Counted from the first letter of the stretch, positions 31,976 to 44,401 are shown. The stretch is 64,000 nt of DNA from Massariosphaeria phaeospora (GCA_011032825.1 JAADJZ010000019.1:733173-797172), one strand, 5' to 3'. The notes: generated from the letters alone by a model not told the origin. Made by a program: numbers and translations.

Positions 31976-33327
31976 TACCGTGCTTGTGCGCGTAGCGCTC
32001 GAAGTTGCGCAGCGCCTAAGAAACACTATGCTTACTACTTTAAAAATAAAGTTATTGCAGCAGCTACAATAGTTATTATTATAATATTGTTTAGTAAAGC
32101 AACTGTATACATGCTTGCAATTAACTTATACTAATTATATTTATGTAAAAGCTTAATAGCGCGGCTGTAAAAGTTAACTTTAAGTAGAGCTTTTAGTGCA
32201 GCTTCTAAAGGCTTCGCAATAGCTGCAAAGCTGCTACTGCGTTTCTGTCGCTTAAGCTTTAGTAAAAAAAAACCTAAAGCTTTGCGCTTGCTTTTTTAGG
32301 TAGTTTAAAATGCTTTTTTAGTATTTTGAGCTGCGATTTAAGTAGCGCGCGTAGCTTCTTTCTTAGCCTACTTTCTAGCACGCACTACTTTAGCTTTTTC
32401 TTTTGCTACACGCTTTTTCTTTGCTTGCTGCTTTTAAAGTAGCTTAGCAGCAGCTAAAAGCTCTTTTCTGTTTGCCTTTGCAAGCTGCTTTTTATACTTT
32501 TTTTATTATTTTACTGCTTTTTATGCACGTGCTTCTTTAATTTTTTGCAAAAACTAGAAAATAGCACTACTATAGTACTTCTTGCGCTGCTGTAGGTTAA
32601 GAAGCTTGCTGCGCTTTTTTTGCTTTTTCTTAATAGTAAGCGCTTTTCTTAGCCTATTGATTTTATAGTGTAGTAGCTCGTTTTGCACTTAGAGTTAGTA
32701 GAGCGTTTAAAAAAGCAACTTTGCTTTTCCTGTAGCGTTATTCTTTACTGCAAAGCGTAGAAAACGCTTTATTTTACGCTAGTTACTATCTTTAAGTGCT
32801 AAAGACTGTAATTTACTATTTCTCTACTTTTTATTCTTTTTTTTTTAAAACTAATTAAGTATAACCTCTAGCTCTATAGGCTATATACTAGTAGCTTTAA
32901 AAAACTTAAAAATAATTTCTGTTGTAAAAAAGAACTTCTACGCTTTCTAGAATAGTAAAAAAAAGTTTTTCTTCTTAACTACAAAGAGCTTTTGTATTTT
33001 TTAAAAGTAATTAGTAAGCTCCTTAGAGTAGGCGCTAAAAAGAAGTTTAAAGTAAACAACGTTAAGTAGCTAAAGTGTATAAGTACTATAAAACAAAAAT
33101 ATAGCAAAAAGTATACGATAGAAGTTGCAGTAGTTGATAAAATTCTATGTAAAGTAACTACTATAGCTATTAAGTATAAAAAAACGCTAGTTTTTTTCTT
33201 TGCGCGCTTTTTCTTTTGTGCAGCAGTTAAAAACCTGCTTAAGCTATGCTAATTCAACGTTATTGTTCGTCTAGCCAAACGAGAATAAAGTAATAAAAAC
33301 GTTGTGCTTTTTTGCTTTAACGTTAGC
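31976..33327 (-). pseudogene. Fragment of a Fot1/pogo-type transposase
   Basis: Read on the minus strand, the 33.3-kb end gives a WTNNNV..LKQVF-like segment and then ILNSYSSYFT, the decayed equivalent of the ILDSHSSHFT catalytic segment. NFINYCNFYRILFA (third acidic site) and FFSAYSKELTNYF follow. Toward 32.1 kb it becomes the Lys/Ala-rich C terminus (KKYKKQLAKANRKELLAAAK) typical of the same family as the transposase at 5,143. The N-terminal half is missing, cut off by the inverted repeat at 33,330. Many TAA/TAG codons. Confidence 0.75.
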
Positions 33328-33329
33328 TA

Positions 33330-33782
33330 ACGTACTTTACGAGTAGTTAAGCTACACAAGTTCGCGAAACACTTTTGCCAAGCAAATTATCTAATATTAT
33401 AACCTTAATACCTTTTTTAATAGTAAGCTTATTAGAATAATTTATACACTATTTTAAAGCTCTAAGCTAGAACTTTAAAATCTACTAAAAATTACCTAAA
33501 TAGGCTAAGTACTACTAGAGTTTTTTAAGTTTAAAAATAAAAAGCTTGCTTAAGCTCTATACCTAGTATCTAGTAGAATTCTACTATAATAAACTTTTAT
33601 ATTTTAAAATATTTTTATTTATACTGTAAGTTAGAGTTTTAGAAAGTTAAATAGTATATAGCTTAAAATCAAAGCTATTAAATAGAATTAGAGCTTATAT
33701 ATAAAACTTACTAAGTATAAAGTATTAGTACTATTATAACTCTAAATAATACTACGTTTTTAAAGCTTATATAGTTGTAATT
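33330..33782. mobile_element. Remnant beginning with a pogo-type inverted repeat
   Basis: Starts ACGTACTTTACGAG and continues to CACTTTTGCCAAGC, a clear match to the inverted repeat of the transposon at 21,467, with TA before it. The remaining ~400 bp are extremely AT-rich and non-coding. No right-hand inverted repeat is present before the telomere-like tract at 33,783, so the element was truncated there. Confidence 0.65.
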
Positions 33783-33832
33783 AGAGTTAGAGTTTAGAGT
33801 TTAGAGTTAGAGTTAGAGTTAAAGTTAAAGTT
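33783..33832 (+). repeat. Interstitial degenerate telomere tract
   Basis: About eight TTAGAG/TTAAAG/TTTAGAG units directly before the 3' end of a telomeric retroelement copy. Probably an old chromosome-end junction. Confidence 0.85.
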
Positions 33833-36800
33833 GTATGTAAAGTAAAATAATTCAATTGAATTTTAGTTTTTCTGCAAAGAAGAGTTGAAATGCTTTGGTT
33901 TGCAAGGCACTTTTCGTTTCTTGTTGTATCTACAAAAAGAAACTTATTAGAAATAAAAAAAAAGCAGTTTATATACATTAGAGTTGAAGAAAAGTTTTTT
34001 CGAGTTGTTTACTTGCTGCGCTGCTAGAAGCTTAGGTTTCTAGCTGCTGCCTAGCTTTTGCAAAAGCTAAGTGCAAGTAGAAAAGCTAAGACAATGCAAA
34101 ACGTTGTGCTGTAGAATAAGCAGCTCTAAAAGTTTGTTAGTAATAAGTAGGTATTAGAATTAGTTAGAGTTAGAGTTAGAGTTAGCGCTTTAGCGCTAGG
34201 TTTATACTCAACTTTTCTATTTCTAGAAACCGCAATAGTTGACCTAGATCGAAACAATACTTTTATATTACTAACAGACTTTTCCTACAAGCTAGCAGCT
34301 TTCTTTTGAAACAAGTTGTTTTTACGCGTAGTTGTTCGCTGCGCAAGTGTTTCTTTAGATTTCCAAGCGTTCGCGCCGTTGCTAGCACTTTTATTCGTTT
34401 ATTTAAGTACTACACAAGCGCAGTAGTCGTTCTACTGCTTCTTAGAGTTTTTGAATTGCAAAAGCAACACTGCTTTGCGACGCTTTTTTTCTAAGAAAAG
34501 TATAACGCCTAAAAAAGTATGCAAAGTAGTAAAACTAGCAAAAGCAGCAATAGGTTTTATAGGTTTTACACTTTAAACCTAACTCAACTTTTGCAACGTA
34601 CTTTTTTTAGAAGAAGCGCATGTAGAGGATAAGAAAGAAATAGAAATGCTATGCGCTAAAGTCGTAGCTGCTAAAAGAAAACAAGTACAGCTTAAAGCAA
34701 AGAGTAGAATAATCTAGTATCTAGAAAAAACACATGTACTAACAACTTCTTAATGTTAGTTTCTTTAATTTTTTTGTTAAAAATGTTTTGATTTACTGCT
34801 CGAACGAGATTCTACATAGATCTAGTTCGTTTTTTGGCAACGATACAATAAAGTAGGTACAGCAAGTTCAAAAGTTTACTTTAAATCTATTTCAATCTCA
34901 TGTCGTTCTAGATAGCGAAGGAAGAAACTTAGTTTTATATAGAGTTATATTTAGAAACGGCAATAATTGCATTACGCGCAACTCTAGTTTCTAGCTCAAA
35001 ACTTAGAAAGTACAATTGCTATTGAACTTGCTGTTTCTAGGAGTGTAACACTTGTTTTAGCTAGCTGCGCGCTTAGAGCTTTGACATAAATATTGCTTTT
35101 TATGTTAAAAAGTATATTTTCTTATAGCATATTGCGCGGATTCGGCAGAGCTCGCTTTTAACTAGCTTTTTTTTAACTAAAGAAAAGTACAAGCTTGCTT
35201 ATAGAAAGTATTAATAGTAGTTTAGCGCTTTGTTAAAAGGCGCGAAATACATTGCTGCTAATTTAAAGTGCGTATAAAAGTGTACGTTGAGAAACGTTTG
35301 TTTGTAAACAAAGTGCGTTTACAGAATTTGCAAACCTAAAACGCAAATAGCTTCGAAAGCCTCGTTAGATAGGTTAAGAACGAGAATATTATTAATATAC
35401 TAGCAATAAAACCGAAGCGTATGTTAATAAAAGTATAGCTATTTGTAATAGGCTATGAAAAGATTTGCGAAGACAAAAGCGCAATGTAACTCTATTAGAA
35501 CCTCGTTAACTTAGCAAACTAATTTAGACTCAATTTAAAATAGCGCTTTGTGCTAAATAAAATCGAAAGCTTTAAAAATCTAGTTTCTAGTTTGCTTATT
35601 ATACTAGTTCTTGTTTTTAAGAATAAATCGAAAAGCATGCACAAAATCTCTTTAGCAGATATTCGTATACATGCTTGCAACGTTGCTAGTGTACAGTCGC
35701 ACAAAAGTTGTGTTGCTATTATTAAAAACTGCAACTTTTAAACACAAATTTCGGCTGCTTTTGCATATCTACGAGAAAAAGCGTTGCACTAGTAGTAGCA
35801 TAGCGTGTAGTATTCTGCTCAAAAGTTCCAACACATATAAATGCATTAGTACGATAAGCTTAATTTTCTATAAGCTTTTGTAAATCTTAGAGATGCTATA
35901 GAGAATCAAAATGTTTTTATTTAAATAAGCTAAACGCTAAAAACGTAGTACTTGCTTTGTATCTAGATGCGAGTAGTATAAGCTGTTTTAACGCACGCAA
36001 AGAAGTTGTTGCTCAAAGTGTTAAACAGCACTTTAATAAAAGTCAACGAACTTTGCTTTTCTTTAGTGCTAAATTTAAATTTGTAGTATGTAAAAAAAAG
36101 CATTTACTTGTATCTCGTACTACTTACGAGTAACAACTAAAACTCTAAAGTTTTTGTTAGTAATTAGTGCTAGAAGCTAAGCTTTTAATAGCTAATCTCG
36201 CAGGTTTTTTGAAGAAACTACGACTCGAAAGAGAGCGTTGTTTTTAAAGTTAAGTTAAAGTATAAGTTGCCTATAAAGCGCACAGCGCAAGGCTTTTCTC
36301 TTAACTCAAATACTATTTGCAAACTAATTGTCGTTAATGCTTGTATTCTAGCTAGTTAATAGATATAAAATAGATTTGTGCTAGCTAAGCAGTACGTTTG
36401 TACCGTTGTTTTAAAAATGCGTTATAAAACGACACTTTCAACTTAGTTGTTTAAACTAGTCTAGCGCTACTTGTTGATTAAGCAGCTTAGAAAATAAAAA
36501 CTTTAGATTTACGCTAAGCGTGTACTTAATGTCTATAAAAAGTTTAATACTATTAAGCTTATGTACACCTAAGCGCTAGTTTATAAGCGTTTTAAACTAG
36601 TGCGCAAGCTAAGTACGCTAGATGTACATTATTTAAAATAAAAAGTTTTAAAGTTAGAAGAACTTTAGAGGTAGCGCGCTGTTTGCATGTAGCAATAGTG
36701 CATTTAGCGTTTTTTCTACTACTTTTTAAAGAAAGTGCCGCGTTTTTTGTTGCTTTCTTAGCAGCGCTTTGACACTTTGGCGGTGTTTTTCGTCTAGTTT

Positions 36801-36898
36801 TTAGTCTTCGAGAAACTAGCTTCTTTTTAACTTTTTCTCGATTTCGGCTTAGTGCGTTTATTCTGCGTAGATTAGCGCTAACGTTTGCTAATTTCTAT
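33833..36898 (-). mobile_element. Telomeric retroelement, innermost copy (5'-truncated)
   Basis: The 3' end (TGTATGTAAAGTAAAATAAT, left) matches the other copies exactly in position. The right end stops at 36,898 inside ORF1. It lies about 12 kb from the main array, separated by the helicase gene. Confidence 0.85.
34263..36629 (-). pseudogene. Telomeric retroelement ORF2 (reverse transcriptase), innermost copy
   Basis: Same ORF2 as in the copy at 51,942-54,302, and start and stop are still in phase (2,367 nt). RIP changed the catalytic Asp residues: motif A reads SNVASMYTNI (near 35,660-35,690) and the YxDD box reads YINN (near 35,385-35,400). Only the C-terminal part of ORF1 (36,704-36,898) remains upstream. 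Confidence 0.8.
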
Positions 36899-37046
36899 TC
36901 TAAAGCGCGACCTCGACTTAGCTCTAAGTTGAAGCTAGCTAGGAACTAGATCTACGCGTATCCGCGTGTATACTTTATTACACTTTTCTTAAGTTAATTA
37001 AACTTTAGAGTATTAGTTAAGGTACGTTTCTACGCTTGTATTAAGC
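36899..37046 (+). pseudogene. Fragment of the unknown decayed ORF, next to a pogo end remnant
   Basis: 36,945-37,022 aligns with 21,390-21,464 (the end of the unknown ORF), reading GTRSTRIRVYF versus GTRYTRSPRYI. Just after it, AAGGTACGTT (37,025-37,034) looks like the last bases of a pogo-type inverted repeat. The helicase 5' region follows. Confidence 0.55.
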
Positions 37047-37411
37047 TGTAATTTAAACTCGTTACTTATAGCAATGCCTTGCACTGTTGCTAAAATTTGC
37101 ATTAAAATTGTATACGTAGTTGTAGTGCTTAGAGTTAGAGTTACAAAGCTTAGTAAAGCAACGTAGTAGAGAGAAACGCAAGTATAACGTTACGCAACTG
37201 TAACACAAATAACAAACGCAGCAAAAAAAACTTATGCAAGCAGCACGTTTGTATAGCAAAAGCATAGTAAATAGATTTGTAGCTAGTAGATAATATAAGC
37301 AGCATTTACACGACGCGCAACTTGCAACGCGCAACTTGCACTCGTTGCGAGATTTATTAACCTATGTTTGTTAAGGCCTATCCACGCTATAGCAGAAACA
37401 AATATTAAGTT
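37047..37411 (+). promoter_or_regulatory. 5' region of the telomere-linked helicase gene
   Basis: Non-coding ~365 bp duplicated at 31,594-31,975, which marks it as the ancestral upstream region of this gene family. It contains repeated TTGCAC/GCGCAACTTGCA blocks near 37,315-37,345. RIP has removed any recognisable promoter motif. Confidence 0.5.
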
Positions 37412-40400
37412 CTAGCATTTTGAGTATCTAGCAGAGTACTACATAGCTGTATGCAAAGAATGCAAGCATAGCGTGCTACCTAGCTATATTAAAAGTTACT
37501 TGCAACGCGCGCACAAGGTTAAGCAAAAGTAAGCTAAAGAAATAGCAAAGCGAGTGCGCAGCTAGCTAAGGCTAATAGAGTACGCTAGCAAGATTTAGGT
37601 GCTAATCTAGGTCGTTGCGCTAATTAGCTAGTTGCTAGTATACTTAAACGGGCTGTTATGCTAGCTAGACGCAGCTAGGCTGGTAAATAGGTAGAGGTTG
37701 GGTTAGAGTTAGGTTAGCTTACGTCAGACCTCAACTCAACTCTAGCCTTAACTCGCGCTAGTTACTAAGCAGCTTGGGTAGAGGTTGGGTTAGAGTGGTT
37801 AAAGCTTAGGGTTGTGGTTGGGTTTTACATAATATTTACAACCTATATTAATATTAAGTTTTCTATGTATATTTATCACATTTACTTATCACAGTTTCTT
37901 AACTATTTAGGTAACCCTAACCTAACCCCCAACCTAGAGCTTTGACTACCCTAACCCAACTCCTACCCACGCTAGGTTAACTCTAACCCAACTTTAACCT
38001 AAGGTCTGTGCGACCCATAACCCAACCTATACCTATCGATGGGTACTTTCTACTTATTCGCCAGCGTAGACGCAGCTAGCTGTAGCAAAGTATTTCAAAG
38101 CTAAAACGTTATAAAGAAGCATTAGCGACAGCTACACGATTAGTTAGTAAAAAGCAAAAGCAGCTATTTTAGTTTAGCAGCGCAGAAAGAAATCTAGCTG
38201 CGCGTTAACGAGAGCTGCAAGCGCGTACACTGCTAGCAGCTATTAATTCAAAGCCTAAAATCGTAGTATTTCGAGGTTTAGCTGCTCGAAGACGACTTAG
38301 GAGTAGTACCTATTAACGGCGAAGTAGCATAAACGCGTGTAAGCGAGGCAATAGCTAAAGCATAAAAAAAAATTAAAAAGCGAGCAATTAGCACTATCTA
38401 GGCGAGCGAGCGCAACGAGGTTAACTCGTAAGTAAATTAAACGCAGTAGCTGCTGTACCTAGTAAGCATAAAGCAAGCGAATCTGCTAGCGTGTATTAAA
38501 AAGCTAGTAGCTAAGCTAGATTAAAAAAGCAACAACGAGGTCGAGCTAGTAGAAGCAGCAATTTAGAAAGCTATAAATAAGCTTACGCAGTTTAGCTAAG
38601 CGTTAGTAATTAAGCGCGTTAGCGTGTTCGTGCGGCTAGAAGCAATTCGTACTAAAAAGCACTAAACGCAGTACTAGCCGCTGCAGCTATATATAAACAA
38701 GAAAGCAATTGTTAAGCACACGCAGCTATAGTAGCAAGTGTTAATGTTTTTCGCGCGCACACAAAAAAAGCACGCGTGGAAAAGCTCGCAATACTAGTTT
38801 AGGCAACAGCAGCGCGAGGCATGAAAAGCGTTAGTTTACAAAGCAACAAGAACAGCAGCAGCAAAAGCCGCAAAGACAAACGAGAAAAGAGAAAAAAAAA
38901 TAGACAATAAAATAGAGACGGATTAGGCAATAGAAGCAGCACCTAATTAGAGCACCGCAAGCGCTAGGCTAAAGAGATTGAATAGGCTTTAGAAAGCGTG
39001 CTTAGAGTTTTGTATCGCGTTGCTTAACTACTGCATTACTTGCTAAAAGTACAACAGCTCGTTGGTGTGCGCGCTAGCAGTGCTAGGCGTTAAAAAAAAG
39101 AGCTAGAAAAAGCTAGAGCAGTATTCGCTAATATTGTTAGCTGTTATCAAAACTGCACGGTTTATAGTAGTGCAGCAGAAGCTAGAGCTATTAGGTGCAA
39201 ACCTAGCAGATTTGCAAAGTAATAGTAACAAAGTAATAAACAACTTCGACAACAGCGCGTACAACAGTAGAGCTAGCTTACGCTGCTGCTTAAAGAAATG
39301 TTTGCAGCTAGTGCAGCACATAATAGACTAGTTTATAGTGCGCAGCAGCTACGGGCTAATATAGTAGATGCTAGATTTGCAAACGTATAGGCTTAAGATT
39401 TATTACAACACTACGTTGCGCAGGCATGTAGAGTAAACTAGCAATAAGCTGCTGTACAAAGAGCTGCACTTTAGCATAGCGCAGTTTCGCAGCATAGTTT
39501 ACGAGCTAGCGAGCGAGAGCTAGCAGCTGTTAATAAAAAAGCTGTTGTTTAGCAAGGCTACGCTTGTACCTGCTGTGCTATAGCAAAGCATGCGCAATAA
39601 CTCAACTAACGAGCAGCTAGAATAGAATTTTTTAAGAAACTAGCGCACGCAGATGCCTGTTAACGGCGAGAAGTAGCTATTTAACTAAGTAAAGCAAAAA
39701 GCTAGCATCCGTAGCTAGTTTATAAAGCCTAGAAGCTAGTTAGAAGTAAACTAGCAGGCAGTAAAGTAGTACATAAATTAAGTAGTTGAGTTTTGCAAGA
39801 AGCTAGCGGTATTAATGCATATTAGCAGTAGCTAGCTAGCGCAAAAGCTAGAGATATTAAGCGTGCGGCATAGCAACACGGTGCAAAATAGCTACTGCAA
39901 TGTATTTATTAAAAACAGCATAGTAGTGTTCGTAACGCGGTACTACAAGAGCTACAACGTTAGCAGCAACGTTAAAATTATCTACTAGTATTTGCTGCGC
40001 AAAGTAAGCGAGCTGGTAGTGTAGTACATGTAGTTAGTGCTGCTATTCTAGCAGCAACTTAAAGCATTAGTGTAAGAGAAAAAAGCAGTGTTGTTTTACA
40101 TGTAGCTAGCTAATTCTAGCAGCCGCAAGTAAACAACAAATTAACTTCGCAAAGCGTTAAAGCGCGAGAGCTAGATTGCTATAAGCTAGAAATAAACGTT
40201 TGCTAGGTACCGCGAGATAGCGATTAGCATTAGCTAGCGATATTTGCGTAGATCTACTACGTTCTACGCTAAGAAAAGAAAAAAAAAAGAGAGAAACAAA
40301 GATATAGCAGAAGCGTTTATTGCTAACGAGCAAGCGGGCTATACGTTGCACGTTGCTAGGCTAGTGTACGCGCAAGAAATTATAAAGCAAGCTAGCGTCG

Positions 40401-42440
40401 TAGCTAACAAGCAGCAGCAATTCTAGGCATCTAGCACTAATTAGCATCGATTTTTAGGCTTCTAGCTAGACGTTAACTAGAGCAAAAAGAGTAGAAAGCG
40501 AAAGCGAGCGCCGTTTGAGAGCGAGGTAGACAAGGCAAGAATCAATTAATAGCAGCAGCTAAAGAAAATAAACAGCAGCAAGCAGCTTAAGTAGATAATA
40601 AGCAACAAAGCCAAGTTTCGTAGCGTGTAGAAAAAGGCTATTAACGCTATTATAGCAGGCGAGAGCTTTGTCGTAGCCGTAATGCTTACTAGCGAAAGCA
40701 AAAGCTTGTTGTTTATGTTGCTAGCGTTTGCAGAGTAAAGCAGCACTACTGTTGTTGTCGTGCTATTAATCGCGTTACGCAGCGATATAAAGTAGCGATG
40801 CTAGAAGCTAGAAATATTGTGTGTAGAGTAGAAAAGCTGCTACTTGCTTAACGCTACTGCCGTAGTGTTAGTAACGCCTAAGTTAGCAGTAAAAAAAGCG
40901 TTTACTACGTTTTTAAACCGGCTTTAAGCAACGCGGCAGCTAAATTAAATTGTTATCGACAAGTGCTATATCGTGTTGAACTAGTAGTACACGTTTTGCA
41001 AGTAGATGTAGCAGCTTAGCAAGCTAGTAGCCGCAGAAACGTAGATAGTTATGTTAACAGCTACGTTGCTGCTAAGCAAAAAAAGCGAGCTATTCTACTG
41101 CATGCATTTTAATCTAGAGTAGGTTAAAATGTTTAGAGCGTTTACAGCGCGAACTAACGTAGCGTATTACGTAGTTAAAATAAGCTAGAAAGCGCAGAAG
41201 CAGAAAGTAAAAGCAACCGTGTTAGCTATAGTACAGCGAAAGCTAAGAAAGTACAAAACTAGCAAGATTATTATATACAGCAACTTAGTAGCCAAAGTTA
41301 AAGCGTTAGCAAAGAAGCTTAGATGCTAGGCGTATTACTACTACGCAGTTAGCAAAGCAAGCATGTTAGAGAAGTTTATAGCTAGCTAACAGCAGATTAT
41401 TGTTGCTACTAGCGCATTAGGCACAGGCGTTAACGTGCCTAACATTTAGTGCATTGTTTACATTAACTAGCCGTTTAGCGTGTTAAATTACGCGCAGAAA
41501 AGCGGTAGAGCTAAGCGAAACAAACTACTAAGCAAAGCAATTACAATTGTATAAAAAAGCAATTAACGAGCAGCTACTAACGCGCAAAGCGAGGCAAAGC
41601 AAGCGTTAGTACAATCGTACGTAAAAAAAAGCAGCGGCGTATAGTGCCAAAAAGTAGTGTTAAACGAATATCTAAACTAGCGAGAAATAGAGTAGGTAAA
41701 ATGCAAAGAAAAAAAAGAAAAGTGTAACGTTTGTTAAAGAAAAGAAGCAAAGAAGCAAACAAATAAAAGCAGAAAAAAGAACAGCGAGAATTCTAGCGAG
41801 GTTGAAGAAATAGAAGCGAGAAAAAGCGTAGGCAAAAGCGAAAGAGAAAACGAAAGAAAAAAAAAGCGTAGAACGTTTAAGCAGCAGCAGCGAAAGCAAC
41901 AAAACCTACACTAAACGTTAATCTAGCAGCAATAGCACAAGTTTAGAAACGTTAAGTAGCTGCGCAGGCAGTTAGCGCAGTAGGCGAGCTAGTGCGAGAT
42001 ATGCAAAGCAGCAAGTAACAAGTATAGCAACTACAACGTGCAGCAATGTAAGCAAGCAGAAAGTACACAAGTTAACAAAAGTATTACAGCAATAAAGAAA
42101 AAGATTAAGTTTGAGAATTATTCTAGGTGTTTTTAGTGCGGGGTGCCGTAGAAAATATGCTATTAGTAAAAGAGCAACAGCCGCAAGAAGTACAAGCGCA
42201 ACAAAGAAAGCAATTGCTAGTACAAAAGCGTGTTAATAGGTAGCTTAATAGGCATAGCGTTAGAGTATTGCGAGATTAAGTTGCAGTAGCATGCGCAATT
42301 AGAGGCAATAGGCGTTAACAGCGCAGAACCAAAAAAAAGCATTGTTAAGTATCTAAAGAAAAAGCGCGCACTTAAGACAGTAGAAAGTAATTAGTTAGTA
42401 AAAAAGTTTTGTTAGGTAACGCAGTTGTTAGCTAAGTAGG
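37412..42440 (+). pseudogene. Telomere-linked RecQ-type helicase (TLH), RIP-inactivated
   Basis: One frame can be followed for ~4.6 kb of coding sequence with stops almost only at Gln/Trp positions. The N terminus is a C2H2-like finger (VCKECKHSVLPSY..RAHKV), as in fungal subtelomeric RecQ proteins. The middle has characteristic segments such as TYRLKIYYNTT, RTQMPVNGEK and LSVRHSNTV. The helicase part is decayed motif I (SESKSLLFML for GGGKS, ~40,685), DKCY for DECH (~40,957-40,970), IVATSALGTGVNVPN (motif V, ~41,398-41,445) and QKSGRAKRN (motif VI, ~41,494). A Cys-rich C terminus follows (CEICKAA..CF-stop-CGVPQ). A fold-back miniature element interrupts it at 37,679-38,066. Such helicases are chromosome-end genes in many ascomycetes, and the motif I and II changes make this copy inactive. 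Confidence 0.88.
37679..38066. mobile_element. Fold-back miniature element (copy 2), ~388 bp
   Basis: Reverse orientation relative to the copy at 6,122-6,512. The direct repeat TAGACGCAGCTAG occurs at 37,666-37,678 and 38,067-38,079, and removing one copy plus the insert restores the helicase reading frame (LDAAS). The internal halves fold on each other. It carries several TAACCC/GGGTTAG-like runs. Confidence 0.85.
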
Positions 42441-42593
42441 TAAAGCAATCTAGCGCACTGCAGGCATAGTAAGCGTAGTAATAAACAAGTAACGCTTGTA
42501 TTTTATAAAGAGAAAAACGCTTAGCACTCGCAAGTAAAGAGCTTTAGAAGCTAAAGAGCTTACTTTAGCGAGTATAGAAAATCCAACAAAAGC

Positions 42594-43315
42594 AACAACG
42601 GCGTTAAAAAGCGTAGGCAGTATTATATTACGTTACAAAACCTTAGGCAGTTAGCACTACCAAAACAGCTTCAAACAAGCTAAAGCAGTTGCTATCTATT
42701 ATCTAACGTATTTTCTTTTATAAGTAAAATCTAATAAATCTAACGACAGCGTTAGAAAGCGCAGGCACTGTTCTCTTACGTTACCAAACCTTAGGCAGTT
42801 AGCACTACCAAAACAGCTTTAAACAAGCTAAAGCAGTTGCTATCTATTATCTAACGTAGGTTCTTTTATAAGCGAGATCTAATAGAAGCAACAACAGCGT
42901 TAAAAAGCGCAAGTAGTGTTTTCTTACGTTACTAAACCTTAGATAGTTAGCACTACTAGAACAGCTTTAAACAAGCTAAAGCAGTTGCTATTAATTATCT
43001 AACGTAGGTTTTCTTATAAGTAAAATCCAACGGAAGCAACGACAGCGTTAGAAAGCGCAGGTAGTGTTCTTTTACGTTACAAAACCTTAGACAGTTGGCA
43101 CTACCAAAACAGCTTCAAACAAGCTAAAGTAGTTGCTATTAATTATTTAACGTAGGTTCTTTTATAAGTAAAATACAATAAAGCAACGACAGCGTTAAAA
43201 TGCGTAGGTAGTGTTTTTTTAATTTACAAAACGTTGCATAGCTAGCGAGCAGTGTTCTGTTAATTTACATTACGTTGCATAGCTAGCACTACTAGAACAG
43301 CTTCAAACAAGTTAA
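42594..43315. repeat. 148-bp minisatellite downstream of the helicase
   Basis: About 4.5 tandem copies with a period of 147-148 bp, aligned on GCGTTA at 42,601, 42,749, 42,897, 43,045 and 43,192. Each holds CTTAGGCAGTTAGCACTACC and a C/T-rich block. The last copy is partial and rearranged. No ORF. Confidence 0.85.
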
Positions 43316-44401
43316 ACTATAGTTTTTTTAACGTTTTACAACAAACGTCTTTAGGGCGTTTGTGCAAGAAGCGTAGTCGTTAGAGCAAACGCAATAATAA
43401 TCAAAGATATTTACTACGACAAACGCAATGCGCTTTTTACTTGCGCTCTTTACTTCTTTACTTTGTGCGTAAAAGATTCTAGTACGGCAGTAAGCTGTAT
43501 ATATTCTGTAGCTTCTATCTTTCGTAACCTACAGTATACACTAGTTTTTTCTACAACACGATTCTCTAGTTACTGTCTATACCTACTACACTTTTTTTCT
43601 TTTTGTTGTTAATTCTCTACTAATTAGCTTTAGCATAAGCTACTACAACTCGTTTACTCAAAATAGCTATACTAGCTTAGCTTTAGCTTTTGCCGCAGCT
43701 TCTTTGCTGCTGCTGCTGCCTTAGGCTTTTAGAGCTGCTTACAACTAACTGCTTTCAACTACTTTTTAATTTAATTCTAAAACTAGATTTACGGCTATGT
43801 TAAACTATATAGTTGCTACGTCTTAGAATTAGCTAACTACCTAGCTTTCGCGCGTGAATTTTTTTATTGCAACCTACAAAAATAGCGTAAGCAAGGCTAG
43901 CTAGTCTAGCATAAAAAAACTTTTACAAGAAACCAAAGACAACTATAACCGCAGTGCAACTATCTTAGGCGCAACAAAGAAATAGCGAGCTGCAAAGTTT
44001 GTTAGCGTTGTAACTTTAAGCATGTTAAGCGTAGCAAAGTAGTTGTAGAATAATAACAGCTAGCATGCTGTAGCGATAGCGCGGCAAGAAAGTAAAGTGT
44101 AAGTTTACAATCTAGCGTACAATTTAGCTGCGTATGCTAAAAACATTAAGCGAGTAGATAGCGTAAGCGGCACTAGCAACGTGCACTACTTAGTGCAGCA
44201 GTAGCTAAACGTACAAAAAGTATACTTCTAAAGCCCGCTAAGCGAATATACGCGAAAGCTAAAATAGATAAAGTGCATAAGCTAAAGTGCATAGTAAGTA
44301 GATGCAACTGCGAATAAAACGCTTTCTTAGCTGCTAGACGCTAATACTTTAGAAAAGCTGTAGACGTTTTATTACTAGAACTAAAGTAGAAGCTATAGTT
44401 T
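43316..44401. other. Decayed sequence of unclear origin
   Basis: No recognised gene. Between about 43,900 and 44,400 one plus-strand frame gives long protein-like stretches with stops mostly TAG/TAA (for example SVYNLAYNLAAYAKNIKRVD), so a RIP-decayed coding sequence is likely. I cannot name it. It ends at the small miniature element at 44,402. Confidence 0.4.

Noticed and set aside
42594..43315. Possible CRISPR-like array
   Set aside because: The unit is a 148-bp tandem repeat with no short repeat/unique spacer pattern, and the genome is eukaryotic.
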